A DNA stretch of 57,359 bases, taken from Bacteroidales bacterium. GTDB taxonomy: Bacteria > Bacteroidota > Bacteroidia > Bacteroidales > JAQXIO01. Under the pieces are notes generated by a model. That model searched no databases. It was not told the origin of the DNA and was given only the letters and a program-made list of their open reading frames with translations. Both the position numbers and the translations under genes were made by a program. Position 1 is the stretch's first letter; each line of letters begins with the position of its first letter. The stretch spans positions 1 to 57,359 of the forward strand of contig JAQXIO010000031.1 in NCBI GenBank assembly GCA_029007825.1. The letters run 5' to 3'. This document shows, in pieces, positions 34,354-42,300 of the stretch.

Positions 34354-35115
34354 ATGGATGCCTTTAATCTGTTCCTTGTAATAATGTCGATAACGGCATT
34401 AATTGTATTCGTAGCCCTCTATTTTGTAAACGCTGGCTATGGAATGTTTTTCAGTCCGAAATGGGGCCCTTCTGTCCGGAATAAATTGGGATGGATGATT
34501 ATGGAAGCTCCTGTCTTTATTGCCATGGCTCTTTTATGGTATTATTCTGACAGGCGTTTTGAGCCGGTGCGGTTATGTTTTTTCCTGTTTTTCGAATTAC
34601 ATTATCTGCATCGTTCATTTATTTTCCCTTTTTTACTTAAAGGTAATAACCGAATGCCTCTGAGTATCGTATTGATGGGAATGACATTCAATATTTTAAA
34701 TGCCTTGATGCAGGGTGGTTGGATTTTTTATTTTTCGCCGGCAAATGCGTATCCCGGAAGCTGGTTCGCATCTTTGCCATTCATTGCAGGTACAGTGCTG
34801 TTTTTTTTCGGCATGTATGTGAATATAGATTCGGATCGGATTATCCGTAATCTGAGAAAGCCCGGGGATACGGCGCATTATATACCGCGGGGCGGTATGT
34901 TCCGTTATGTTTCTTCTGCGAATTATTTCGGTGAGGTGATCGAATGGACGGGCTTTGCCATTCTTACTTGGTCGTGGGCAGGAGCTGTTTTTGCTTTATG
35001 GACATTTGCCAACCTCGCACCACGTGCGGCAACTTTATATAAGAAATATGAATTGATGTTCGGCGATGAATTTATCAAAGAAAAACGGAAAAGGATATTA
35101 CCCTTTATTTATTAA
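34354..35115 (+). CDS. steroid 5-alpha-reductase family protein
   Basis: Integral membrane NADPH-dependent reductase of the SRD5A family, 253 residues with about six or seven membrane segments. It strongly resembles the animal enzymes. Compared with human SRD5A2 as I remember it, the substrate-side Glu is Glu51 (MEAPVF), the LHYLHRSF motif surrounds Tyr84, and the cofactor residues are Asn190 and Glu194 in SSANYFGEVIEW, Arg224 and Tyr232. The position of the human His231 is Leu228. The likely reaction is saturation of a 3-oxo-delta-4 steroid to the 5-alpha (allo) form. It heads a unit of four genes: an ene reductase follows 8 nt after its stop. Confidence 0.85.
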   Translation: MDAFNLFLVIMSITALIVFVALYFVNAGYGMFFSPKWGPSVRNKLGWMIMEAPVFIAMALLWYYSDRRFEPVRLCFFLFFELHYLHRSFIFPFLLKGNNRMPLSIVLMGMTFNILNALMQGGWIFYFSPANAYPGSWFASLPFIAGTVLFFFGMYVNIDSDRIIRNLRKPGDTAHYIPRGGMFRYVSSANYFGEVIEWTGFAILTWSWAGAVFALWTFANLAPRAATLYKKYELMFGDEFIKEKRKRILPFIY

Positions 35116-35123
35116 GTATAATA

Positions 35124-36353
35124 ATGAAAGAGAAATTATTTAATAAAGAGAGAGAATCTTTATTGTTTACCCCTTCTTCCATAGGTCCGCTTACATTGCG
35201 CAACCGTACCATTAGGGCAGCTGCATTTGAGGGAATGTGTGACGGTAATGCTCCTACGGATAAATTATATAATTATCATCGTTCGGTGGCAGCCGGTGGA
35301 ATCGGGATGACTACATTGGCTTATGCTTCCGTGACGCAGAACGGACTTTCTTTTCCCCATCAGCTTTGGCTTAGGCCGGAGATTGTTCCGGGGCTTCGGA
35401 AGATTACTTCTGCTGTTCATGACGAGGGTGCTGCGGTTTCGATTCAAATCGGGCATTGCGGCAATATGTCGAAAAAAAGTGTGGCTGGCACTTTGCCGAT
35501 ATCGGCTTCGAGCGGATTGAATATATATTCCCCCACTTTTGTGCGGGGAATGCGTAGAGATGAAATAGCAGAAATGGCAAAAGCTTTCGGGAAGGCTGTT
35601 CATACCGCACGAGACGCCGGTTTTGATGCGGTTGAGGTGCATGCCGGCCATGGATATCTGATAAGCCAGTTTCTTTCGCCTTATACGAATAAACGAAGAG
35701 ATGAATTCGGCGGATCTTTGGAAAACCGGATGTTGTTTATGCGTATGGTTATGGATGAGGTGATGAAGGCTGCAGGTAGCGATATGGCTGTATTGGTGAA
35801 AATGAATATGCGCGACGGCTTTAAGGGCGGAATGGAACTGGACGAATCTTTGGAGGTAGCCCGTACTCTTCAGAATTCGGGAGCTCATGCTCTTATCCTG
35901 AGCGGAGGTTTTGTGAGCCGTGCCCCTATGTATGTAATGCGGGGGAAAATGCCTATTCACACGTTGACGCATTATATGAATGATTTCTGGCTGAAGATGG
36001 GTGTGCGTATGGCGGGACGTTTTATGATTCCTTCCGTGCCTTTCAAGGAGGCTTATTTTTTAGAAGATGCATTGAGATTCAGAAATGTATTGTCATTACC
36101 TCTCGTCTATGTGGGAGGGCTCGTTGCAAGGAAGAAGATCGACGAGGTTTTAGGACATGGCTTTGAATTTGTATCGATGGCCAGGGCTTTGATTAATGAG
36201 CCGGATTTCGTTAACCGGATGCGGAACGAAGCTTCTGCTCGCTGTGCCTGTGAACATACGAATTATTGTATTGCCCGTATGTATACGGTCGAAATGGCCT
36301 GCCACAAGCATATGAAAGATTTACCGAAAAAAATCCAGAGAGAATTGAGATGA
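35124..36353 (+). CDS. old-yellow-enzyme-type NADH:flavin oxidoreductase
   Basis: FMN-dependent ene reductase, 409 residues. A TIM barrel carries the family signatures (RAAAFEGMCDG near the start, VEVHAGHGYLISQFLSPYTN, RRDEFGGSLENR, and LVYVGGLVARKKIDEVL at the phosphate site). The C-terminal extension has Cys374, Cys376, Cys382 and Cys393, a possible iron-sulfur cluster, but the large flavin/NADH domain of BaiCD-type enzymes is missing. In the company of a 5-alpha-reductase and two dehydrogenases it may saturate a steroid double bond, perhaps giving the 5-beta product. Its stop overlaps the next gene's ATG (ATGA). Confidence 0.88.
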   Translation: MKEKLFNKERESLLFTPSSIGPLTLRNRTIRAAAFEGMCDGNAPTDKLYNYHRSVAAGGIGMTTLAYASVTQNGLSFPHQLWLRPEIVPGLRKITSAVHDEGAAVSIQIGHCGNMSKKSVAGTLPISASSGLNIYSPTFVRGMRRDEIAEMAKAFGKAVHTARDAGFDAVEVHAGHGYLISQFLSPYTNKRRDEFGGSLENRMLFMRMVMDEVMKAAGSDMAVLVKMNMRDGFKGGMELDESLEVARTLQNSGAHALILSGGFVSRAPMYVMRGKMPIHTLTHYMNDFWLKMGVRMAGRFMIPSVPFKEAYFLEDALRFRNVLSLPLVYVGGLVARKKIDEVLGHGFEFVSMARALINEPDFVNRMRNEASARCACEHTNYCIARMYTVEMACHKHMKDLPKKIQRELR

Positions 36354-37156
36354 AAGAGGCCGTTCATTCTGATGTTTCAGGAATGGCTCTGATTACAGGA
36401 GCTAGTTCCGGTATTGGATATGAATATTCGAAATTGCTTGCCCGTATGGGGTATAACCTTTTGCTGGTGAGTAATGAGAGCGATAGGTTGCAGGCTGTAC
36501 GTGTTGAGTTGCAGCAATATTATCATATTAATGCGGATGCCTGTTATATGGATCTGGCACATTCCGATGCCGCTTCTCGTTTGTACGATTATTGCACAGA
36601 GCATGGTTATGTGATTGATATTCTTATAAACAATGCCGGTATCTTTTCTTTCAGGGAAGTTGTGACAGATACTCCGGAGAGATTACAGACTATGTTGAAT
36701 CTTCATGTTAGTACGCCTTCGTTGCTGTGTTATTATTTCGGAAAGGATATGAAAGAGCGGCGCTCCGGTTATATTCTTAATATGTCGTCGTTATCGGCAT
36801 GGCTGCCTTTTCCAGGAATAACGATGTACGCGGCTACAAAAGCATATCTGAAAATATTTTCTGCTTCGTTTCGTCTGGAGATGAAACCGTATAATGTCGG
36901 AGTAACGACGGTAGCTCCCGGCGCGGTAGCAACGGACTTATACCATTTGAAGAAGAGTTACCAGAGACTGGGGGTACGACTCGGTATTATACTTCCTCCG
37001 GAAAAATTAGTAAAATCTGCTTTGCGGGGAATGTTCCGATACAAGAAGGTAGTTTGCCCCGGTATAGTGAATCGTTTGTTTTTGCTGCTGTTTCCATTAC
37101 TGCCGGAAAGAGTTATTCTGTATATTAAAAAGAAGATTTCGAAGTATGAATCGTGA
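36350..37156 (+). CDS. short-chain dehydrogenase/reductase (candidate hydroxysteroid dehydrogenase 1)
   Basis: A classical SDR of 268 residues from ATG 36350, which overlaps the upstream stop. NAD(P) site TGASSGIG (16-23), structural NNAG (94-97), catalytic Ser near 147, Tyr160 and Lys164 in MYAATKAYLK. The C-terminus (NRLFLLLFPLLPERVILYIK) is hydrophobic and may attach it to the membrane beside the 5-alpha-reductase. The operon suggests a steroid 3-hydroxyl/3-oxo interconversion, but SDRs are versatile and the position and stereochemistry cannot be read from sequence. It overlaps the next SDR gene by 11 nt. Confidence 0.88.
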   Translation: MKEAVHSDVSGMALITGASSGIGYEYSKLLARMGYNLLLVSNESDRLQAVRVELQQYYHINADACYMDLAHSDAASRLYDYCTEHGYVIDILINNAGIFSFREVVTDTPERLQTMLNLHVSTPSLLCYYFGKDMKERRSGYILNMSSLSAWLPFPGITMYAATKAYLKIFSASFRLEMKPYNVGVTTVAPGAVATDLYHLKKSYQRLGVRLGIILPPEKLVKSALRGMFRYKKVVCPGIVNRLFLLLFPLLPERVILYIKKKISKYES

Positions 37157-38012
37157 TTGGGTAGTGGTAACGGGAGCCAGTGGAGGTATTGGCCGGGAAA
37201 TAACACGCTCCCTGGCGCTGAAAGGTTTTCCTGTTATTATGGCTTGTCGTAATTTAGATAAGGCGAAGAAAATACGAAAACAGATTATCGCAGAAAGCAG
37301 AAATAAGGAGATAGAAATGGATTTGCTGGATCTGTCTTCTTTCCGGTCGATTTTTAGTTTTGCGGAGCGTTTGTGTAAATCTGGACGTAGAATCGGTACC
37401 CTTATAAATAATGCAGGAATTATGTGTAAGGATTATCAGACAACAGAGAATGCATTTGAAATGACGATCGGAGTAAATTATATCGGCACTTTTTTACTTA
37501 CACGTTTGCTTATGCCTTTGCTGTTACGTAGCGGACAACCGGATGCAAGGATTATCAATACAACTTCCTGTACCTATAAGATCGGCAGAGTAAATGAAAA
37601 TTTCTTTTTACTGAATCCGAATCATTATCATCGTTTTAAGGCATATGCAAACTCCAAGCTTGCTGTTCTTTTGTTTACGGCAGAGCTGGCTGAAAGGCTA
37701 AACGGAAATGGAATTTCCGTTTATGCTGTAGATCCGGGTGTTGTTGATACAGACATGATTACGATGCAGCGTTGGTTCGATCCTTTGGCCGATCTGTTTT
37801 TCAGACCTTTGATAAAAGATGCCGGTAAAGCTGCCGAGACGTTTGTTTTTCTGGCGTCGAATGAAAATGTGCCTGATAACGGAATACTTTTTGCCAACTG
37901 CAAGCCGAAAAAACTTTCCGATTCAGTTCTTAAACATCCTTATAGAAAAGAACTCTGGATTCATACAGAACGTTTTCTTGCGGATTACATCCAACCGTTT
38001 AACATTCCATAA
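37146..38012 (+). CDS. short-chain dehydrogenase/reductase (candidate hydroxysteroid dehydrogenase 2)
   Basis: A 288-residue SDR resembling the retinol-dehydrogenase/WW-oxidoreductase group. NAD(P) motif TGASGGIG (9-16), NNAG (88-91), catalytic Ser141, Tyr167 and Lys171 in AYANSKLAV, then the common PGVVDTDM. It is clearly different from the preceding SDR, so the two probably act at different positions or with different stereochemistry. It is the last gene of the unit; its 3' end overlaps the convergent SQR gene by 28 nt, with no terminator between them. Confidence 0.88.
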   Translation: MNRDWVVVTGASGGIGREITRSLALKGFPVIMACRNLDKAKKIRKQIIAESRNKEIEMDLLDLSSFRSIFSFAERLCKSGRRIGTLINNAGIMCKDYQTTENAFEMTIGVNYIGTFLLTRLLMPLLLRSGQPDARIINTTSCTYKIGRVNENFFLLNPNHYHRFKAYANSKLAVLLFTAELAERLNGNGISVYAVDPGVVDTDMITMQRWFDPLADLFFRPLIKDAGKAAETFVFLASNENVPDNGILFANCKPKKLSDSVLKHPYRKELWIHTERFLADYIQPFNIP

Positions 38013-39376
38013 AAATAGATTGGTTTTAAGGCGTATTTCTTTAGAAGCCAGAAGAGCCACTGTTCATGCGATGTGTCTATAATCGGGAAGGTTGGCATAG
38101 GTGTTCTGTTATAATCAAATTCAGCCATCAGCACCTTTCCGTATTCTGTTACAATGGGACAAGCTGTGTAACCGTTGTATATTTCAGTCGGTTCTTTTCC
38201 TTCCATTAAAGAGATCAGGTTTGCAGCAGCGATGGGGTATTGCATGCGTATGGCTGCCGAGGTTTTACTGGTAGGAAGGTTTGAGGCATCGCCCAAAGAG
38301 ATAATATTTTTCCATTTTTTATGGATCATAGTCCCTTTATCCACAGGAATCCATCCTTCCTTGCTTTTTCCGGCTAATCCTGATTCTCTGACAAAATCGG
38401 GAACGGACATAGGGGGGAGAAAATGCAAAAGGTCGTAAGTGTAGTTTTCCGGGGTAAATACCTCTTTTTCTACCTTTTCCATTTTTCCGGTTTCGGGATT
38501 TATCTCTTCCACGGTCGTTTTTTCCACTTTAACGAAAGAGGCAATTTTTTTTGCTGTATCGACGCTAACGAGGCGATGATTATTTATATGGGCGATATTT
38601 CGTTCTTTGAATATTTCGTCCAGCCGGGTGGCGTAGAACGGTGTATCGAATATTTTTTCGTTAGCGTTGAAATAAGAGAGTTGCATTTTATTGCGTGTTC
38701 CCTGTTTCCTTGCATAGTGTTCTGTTAGTAAATTGATTTTTTTAGGAGCACCTCCGCATTTGTGCTTTGTGTATGTATTTGTGAAGATTCCTGTTCCTCC
38801 CGTTTCGGAGAATTTCTGAATCGCTTCCCACATCCGCTGGGCTCCGTAATAGTCATAGATACAATGAGCATTCCCTTTTCCGAGGTCGGCGCGTGTAATC
38901 CCTTCAACCTGCTCAAAATTCATTTGCAGACCCGGTGTCAGAACCAGAAAATCATAAGGTAATTTTTTTTCTGTGATTGTCGTTACATAATTTTTTTCAG
39001 GGTCGATGAAAAGAACCTCGTCTTTCAGCCATTTTACACCATGAGGTATGCATGACTCCTGTGATTTTGAAACCATATCGGCAGTATAAACTCCCCCTCC
39101 GATTAACGTAAATCCGGGTTGGTAAAACTGCCGGTCTGCAGGATCGATAACCGTAATATCAGGAGAATCGAGTTTTCGGGCTAAACGTGCTGCGGTGCTT
39201 AATCCTGCAGCACCCCCTCCGATTACAATAATTTTTCCTTTGGCATTGGACGATGCGGATGCCGGCTGGCTGTTTATATTAATCAGCAATCCTGCTGCTG
39301 CAACTGACTTTAAAAATTTTCTTCTTGAAACGTTACTGATTATCGAGGTGAAGATCTCGTTTTGCTTTATATCCAT
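37985..39376 (-). CDS. sqr: sulfide:quinone oxidoreductase, mitochondrial (SQOR-like) type
   Basis: FAD enzyme of 463 residues that oxidises sulfide and passes electrons to quinone. A twin-arginine-like signal (SRRKFLKSVAAAGLL, 17-31) implies export or membrane insertion after folding. FAD-binding IIVIGGGAAGLS (49-60). The two catalytic cysteines are Cys207 in KHKCGGAPKK and Cys406 in YTACPIVT, in contexts close to the human enzyme (its Cys201 and Cys379). It would detoxify gut sulfide or feed a menaquinone chain. It converges on the steroid operon. A persulfide dehydrogenase without SQR activity is the main alternative. Confidence 0.88.
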   Translation of the reverse strand: MDIKQNEIFTSIISNVSRRKFLKSVAAAGLLININSQPASASSNAKGKIIVIGGGAAGLSTAARLARKLDSPDITVIDPADRQFYQPGFTLIGGGVYTADMVSKSQESCIPHGVKWLKDEVLFIDPEKNYVTTITEKKLPYDFLVLTPGLQMNFEQVEGITRADLGKGNAHCIYDYYGAQRMWEAIQKFSETGGTGIFTNTYTKHKCGGAPKKINLLTEHYARKQGTRNKMQLSYFNANEKIFDTPFYATRLDEIFKERNIAHINNHRLVSVDTAKKIASFVKVEKTTVEEINPETGKMEKVEKEVFTPENYTYDLLHFLPPMSVPDFVRESGLAGKSKEGWIPVDKGTMIHKKWKNIISLGDASNLPTSKTSAAIRMQYPIAAANLISLMEGKEPTEIYNGYTACPIVTEYGKVLMAEFDYNRTPMPTFPIIDTSHEQWLFWLLKKYALKPIYFYGMLNGWM

Positions 39377-39396
39377 TCCACTCTGTTATTGTATGC

Positions 39397-39431
39397 CAAA
39401 AATACAAATATAAACGGAAATAATTGTCAAA
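39397..39431 (-). promoter_or_regulatory. SQR promoter
   Basis: Minus-strand -7 TATTTTTG (39397-39404) and TTTG (39428-39431), 23 nt apart, slightly longer than usual. It lies 20 nt before the ATG. Confidence 0.55.
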
Positions 39432-39463
39432 TAGCGAACATAAAGGTGTTAAAAGAATAATAT

Positions 39464-40351
39464 TCAGGCATTTTTCGAACCTCGGTAACAGGCGAAGTAC
39501 TCTTTTTGATATTGCAGCGGAGTCTTTTTTACGATTTCCTTAAACTGGTGATGAAAATTAGAAGCATTTTTATAACCGCAGGCAGCACAGATTTCTGTCA
39601 CGTTCATTTCATTCTCCATCAGGAGTTTGCATGCGTGCCCGATGCGGACTTCCGTTAGGAACTGGAAATATGTTTTTCCTGTTTTCTGTTTAAAGTAACG
39701 GCAGAAGGATTCTTTGGAAAGCCGTAGTTGGTCAGCAGCTTTCGTTACGCTGATGTCGGAACTGAAATTTTCAAATGTGAAACGATATATTTTGCTTATA
39801 CGCGAGTTGTCGATTCCCGAATAGTCACAGGCAAAACCTTCGCTTGCAATGAATGAATACTCTTTTTGCTCGGCAATGATTTGTAGTATCTGTAACAGGG
39901 AGAAAAGCCGTTTTACCGGCGAAGCGTCCAGCATTTGTGCCATTATAGTTCCTATTTCCGTTAATGTTTCACCCTTTATCGAAAGACCGACGCGTGCAAT
40001 TCTGAACAGTTCGCAAATGTTTTCCATTTCAGGCAAGTTCAGGAAATCTTTGCCCAGAAAATCTTCGTTGAAATGAATTACGATCGCTTCCGCCTCATTT
40101 TGTTCACTGATGTTGTCGTATGCAATTGTGTGTGGCAAATGACTGCCGAGCATGATGAGGTGTTGCGGTTCGCTGATGTTGTCGGTTTTATCCCCTACGA
40201 TCTGAATCCCTTTGCCTCCGCTGATAAAAAGCAATTCTACCTCCGGGTGGTAGTGCCACATACTGTACATGTATATGTTTGCTCCTTTGTCTTTGCGGAT
40301 ATTAAAAGAGCAGCTTGTATGCGGTGTAACTCTTCTTAAGGCGGGTTTCAT
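39464..40351 (-). CDS. AraC-family transcriptional regulator
   Basis: A 295-residue regulator. The N-terminal cupin-like ligand domain (MYSMWHYHPEVELLFISGGK) resembles sugar-responsive AraC proteins such as RhaS. The C-terminal 100 residues are the double helix-turn-helix (SVTKAADQLRLSKESFCRYF and NVTEICAACGYKNASNFHHQ). It diverges from the uronate operon, with 212 bp between the two starts, so it is likely to regulate uronate use. Confidence 0.9.
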   Translation of the reverse strand: MKPALRRVTPHTSCSFNIRKDKGANIYMYSMWHYHPEVELLFISGGKGIQIVGDKTDNISEPQHLIMLGSHLPHTIAYDNISEQNEAEAIVIHFNEDFLGKDFLNLPEMENICELFRIARVGLSIKGETLTEIGTIMAQMLDASPVKRLFSLLQILQIIAEQKEYSFIASEGFACDYSGIDNSRISKIYRFTFENFSSDISVTKAADQLRLSKESFCRYFKQKTGKTYFQFLTEVRIGHACKLLMENEMNVTEICAACGYKNASNFHHQFKEIVKKTPLQYQKEYFACYRGSKNA

Positions 40352-40490
40352 TTGTTACTGTCCTTTTTGTAATATAAGCGAAAATAATATGCATTTTTCA
40401 TTTTGCAAAAACGTATCGATTGTTTTTAGCATAAATGTCAATGATTATTATTCTTTTGTTAATTTACTGCATTAAATTAGCACCGGACAT

Positions 40491-40522
40491 TTTGACTAAG
40501 CTCCGTTACATCGTTATCTTTG
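40491..40522 (+). promoter_or_regulatory. promoter of the uronate operon
   Basis: TTTG (40491-40494), 20-nt spacer, TATCTTTG (40515-40522): an exact consensus. The leader to the kdgK ATG is about 35 nt. Confidence 0.85.
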
Positions 40523-40563
40523 TAATTGGTATAACAGTATATAAAGTAAGTTAGCTAACCATT

Positions 40564-41607
40564 ATGAATAAAAAAGTTGTATGTTTCGGCGAAATCATGT
40601 TACGTCTGGCAACTCCGGATTTTTTGCGTTTCAGTCAGTCGAAAGAGTTGAATTTATCTTTTGGAGGAGGTGAGGCCAATGTCGCTGTATCTTTATCTAA
40701 TTATGGGGTAAATACGTCTTTTGTAACCCGGCTGCCGGAAAATGATCTTGCACGTGCCGCTGTAATGGATTTACGCCGTTATGGGGTGAACACCGATGAT
40801 ATTATTTACGGAGGCGATCGTATCGGTATCTATTTTCTGGAAACCGGAGCAGTAGCGCGTTCGAGCAAGGTGATTTATGACCGTTCGGGATCGTCGGTGG
40901 CGGAAATAAAAGCCGGAATGATCGACTGGCGAAATGTATTCAAAGATGCCGGATGGTTTCACTGGACAGGAATTACTCCTGCTATTTCTGCCGGTGCTGC
41001 AGAGGCTTGTCTTGAGGCTATACAAGTGGCAAATGAAATGGGTATTACCGTATCGTGTGACCTGAACTACAGAAAAAATCTCTGGAAATACGGAAAGAGT
41101 GCATCGGAAGTGATGCCCCGGCTTGTGGCAGGTTGTGATGTAATTTTAGGAAACGAAGAAGATGCCGATAAAGTTTTCGGTATAAAGCCAGATGGCTTTA
41201 ATGCGGCAGATACGAAAGGAAAAGTTGATTCGAGCGTTTTTATATTGGTATGCGAGCAGTTGCGGCAGCGGTTTCCGAAGGCTAAAAAGATCGTCATTAC
41301 ATTACGTGGATCGGTAAATGCAAATCACAATACGTGGAGCGGTGTTTTATTCGATGGAAAAAAACTTTATCAGGGTACAACTTACGATATAACCCATATA
41401 GTAGATAGGGTAGGCGGAGGTGATTCGTTTATGGGGGGCTTGATTTACGGTTTACTTACTTATACCGGAGATGATCAGAAAGCGCTTGATTTTGCAATTG
41501 CGGCGTCATGTCTTAAACATACGATTTACGGAGATTATAACCAGGTGAGTGTCGGGGATGTGGAAAACCTTATGAAAGGTGACGGTTCCGGACGTGTTTC
41601 ACGATAA
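40564..41607 (+). CDS. kdgK: 2-keto-3-deoxygluconate kinase
   Basis: PfkB-family sugar kinase, 347 residues, converting 2-keto-3-deoxygluconate and ATP to KDPG. It starts with the family pattern VVCFGEIMLRLATP and GGGEANVAVSLSNYG. The C-terminal ATP site and catalytic Asp lie in DRVGGGDSFMGGLIYGL. Assignment as KdgK rather than another PfkB kinase comes from the KDPG aldolase and altronate-pathway genes that follow. It is the first gene of the operon, with a consensus promoter upstream. Confidence 0.93.
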   Translation: MNKKVVCFGEIMLRLATPDFLRFSQSKELNLSFGGGEANVAVSLSNYGVNTSFVTRLPENDLARAAVMDLRRYGVNTDDIIYGGDRIGIYFLETGAVARSSKVIYDRSGSSVAEIKAGMIDWRNVFKDAGWFHWTGITPAISAGAAEACLEAIQVANEMGITVSCDLNYRKNLWKYGKSASEVMPRLVAGCDVILGNEEDADKVFGIKPDGFNAADTKGKVDSSVFILVCEQLRQRFPKAKKIVITLRGSVNANHNTWSGVLFDGKKLYQGTTYDITHIVDRVGGGDSFMGGLIYGLLTYTGDDQKALDFAIAASCLKHTIYGDYNQVSVGDVENLMKGDGSGRVSR

Positions 41608-41618
41608 ATATATTTATT

Positions 41619-42293
41619 ATGGCTCGTTTTACAAGAATAGAGGTTGCTCTTAGAATGGCAGAGACAGGAATGGTTCCTGTTTTTTATCATAAGGATGCAG
41701 TGGTTTGCAAGGAGGTAGTAAGGGCTTGTTATGCCGGGGGTGTAAGGGTTTTTGAGTTTACGAACAGAGGCGATTATGCCCATGAGGTGTTTGCTTCGCT
41801 CAATAAGTGGGTGGAGACGGAGTTGCCCGGCTTGATTCTGGGGGTAGGATCGGTCGTCGATGCTCCGACGGCAGCTCTCTATATTCAGCTCGGTGCGAAT
41901 TTTATCGTGTCGCCGATATTGAATCCGGAGATAGCTAAAGTTTGTAATCGCCGGAAAATTGCATGGAGCCCGGGTTGCGGATCATTAAACGATATTTCTT
42001 ACGCCGAAGAATTAGGAGCTGAGATCGTTAAGATTTTTCCTGGAACATCTGTCGGAGGACCTGATTTCGTTAAAGCAGTGAAAGGGCCTTGCCCCTGGTC
42101 GAGTATTATGCCGACGGGAGGAGTTGAGCCGGATGAGGAAAATCTGAAGATGTGGTTTAATGCCGGTGTTACATGTGTCGGCATGGGGTCTAAATTGTTC
42201 CCTTCGGATATAATAGCACGGAAAAACTGGAATTTTATAACCGAAGCTTGCAGCAATGCTCTGGCTTTGATACGGGATATCCGTAAAAAATAA
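41619..42293 (+). CDS. eda: KDPG aldolase (2-dehydro-3-deoxyphosphogluconate aldolase)
   Basis: Class I aldolase, 224 residues, splitting KDPG into pyruvate and glyceraldehyde-3-phosphate. The Schiff-base Lys is in EIVKIFPGTSVGGPD, the substrate-carboxylate Glu in FEFTNRG, and the phosphate loop near IMPTGGVEPD. Bacteroidales members often also cleave 4-hydroxy-2-oxoglutarate. It lies 11 nt after kdgK and just before uxaB in the uronate operon. Confidence 0.93.
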   Translation: MARFTRIEVALRMAETGMVPVFYHKDAVVCKEVVRACYAGGVRVFEFTNRGDYAHEVFASLNKWVETELPGLILGVGSVVDAPTAALYIQLGANFIVSPILNPEIAKVCNRRKIAWSPGCGSLNDISYAEELGAEIVKIFPGTSVGGPDFVKAVKGPCPWSSIMPTGGVEPDEENLKMWFNAGVTCVGMGSKLFPSDIIARKNWNFITEACSNALALIRDIRKK

Positions 42294-42300
42294 ATTTGCG

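Noticed and set aside
35265..35972. 235-codon minus-strand frame opposite the OYE gene
   Set aside because: Composition is that of an antisense shadow (many His, Ser and Arg), with no motif, and the plus strand encodes a clear OYE protein.
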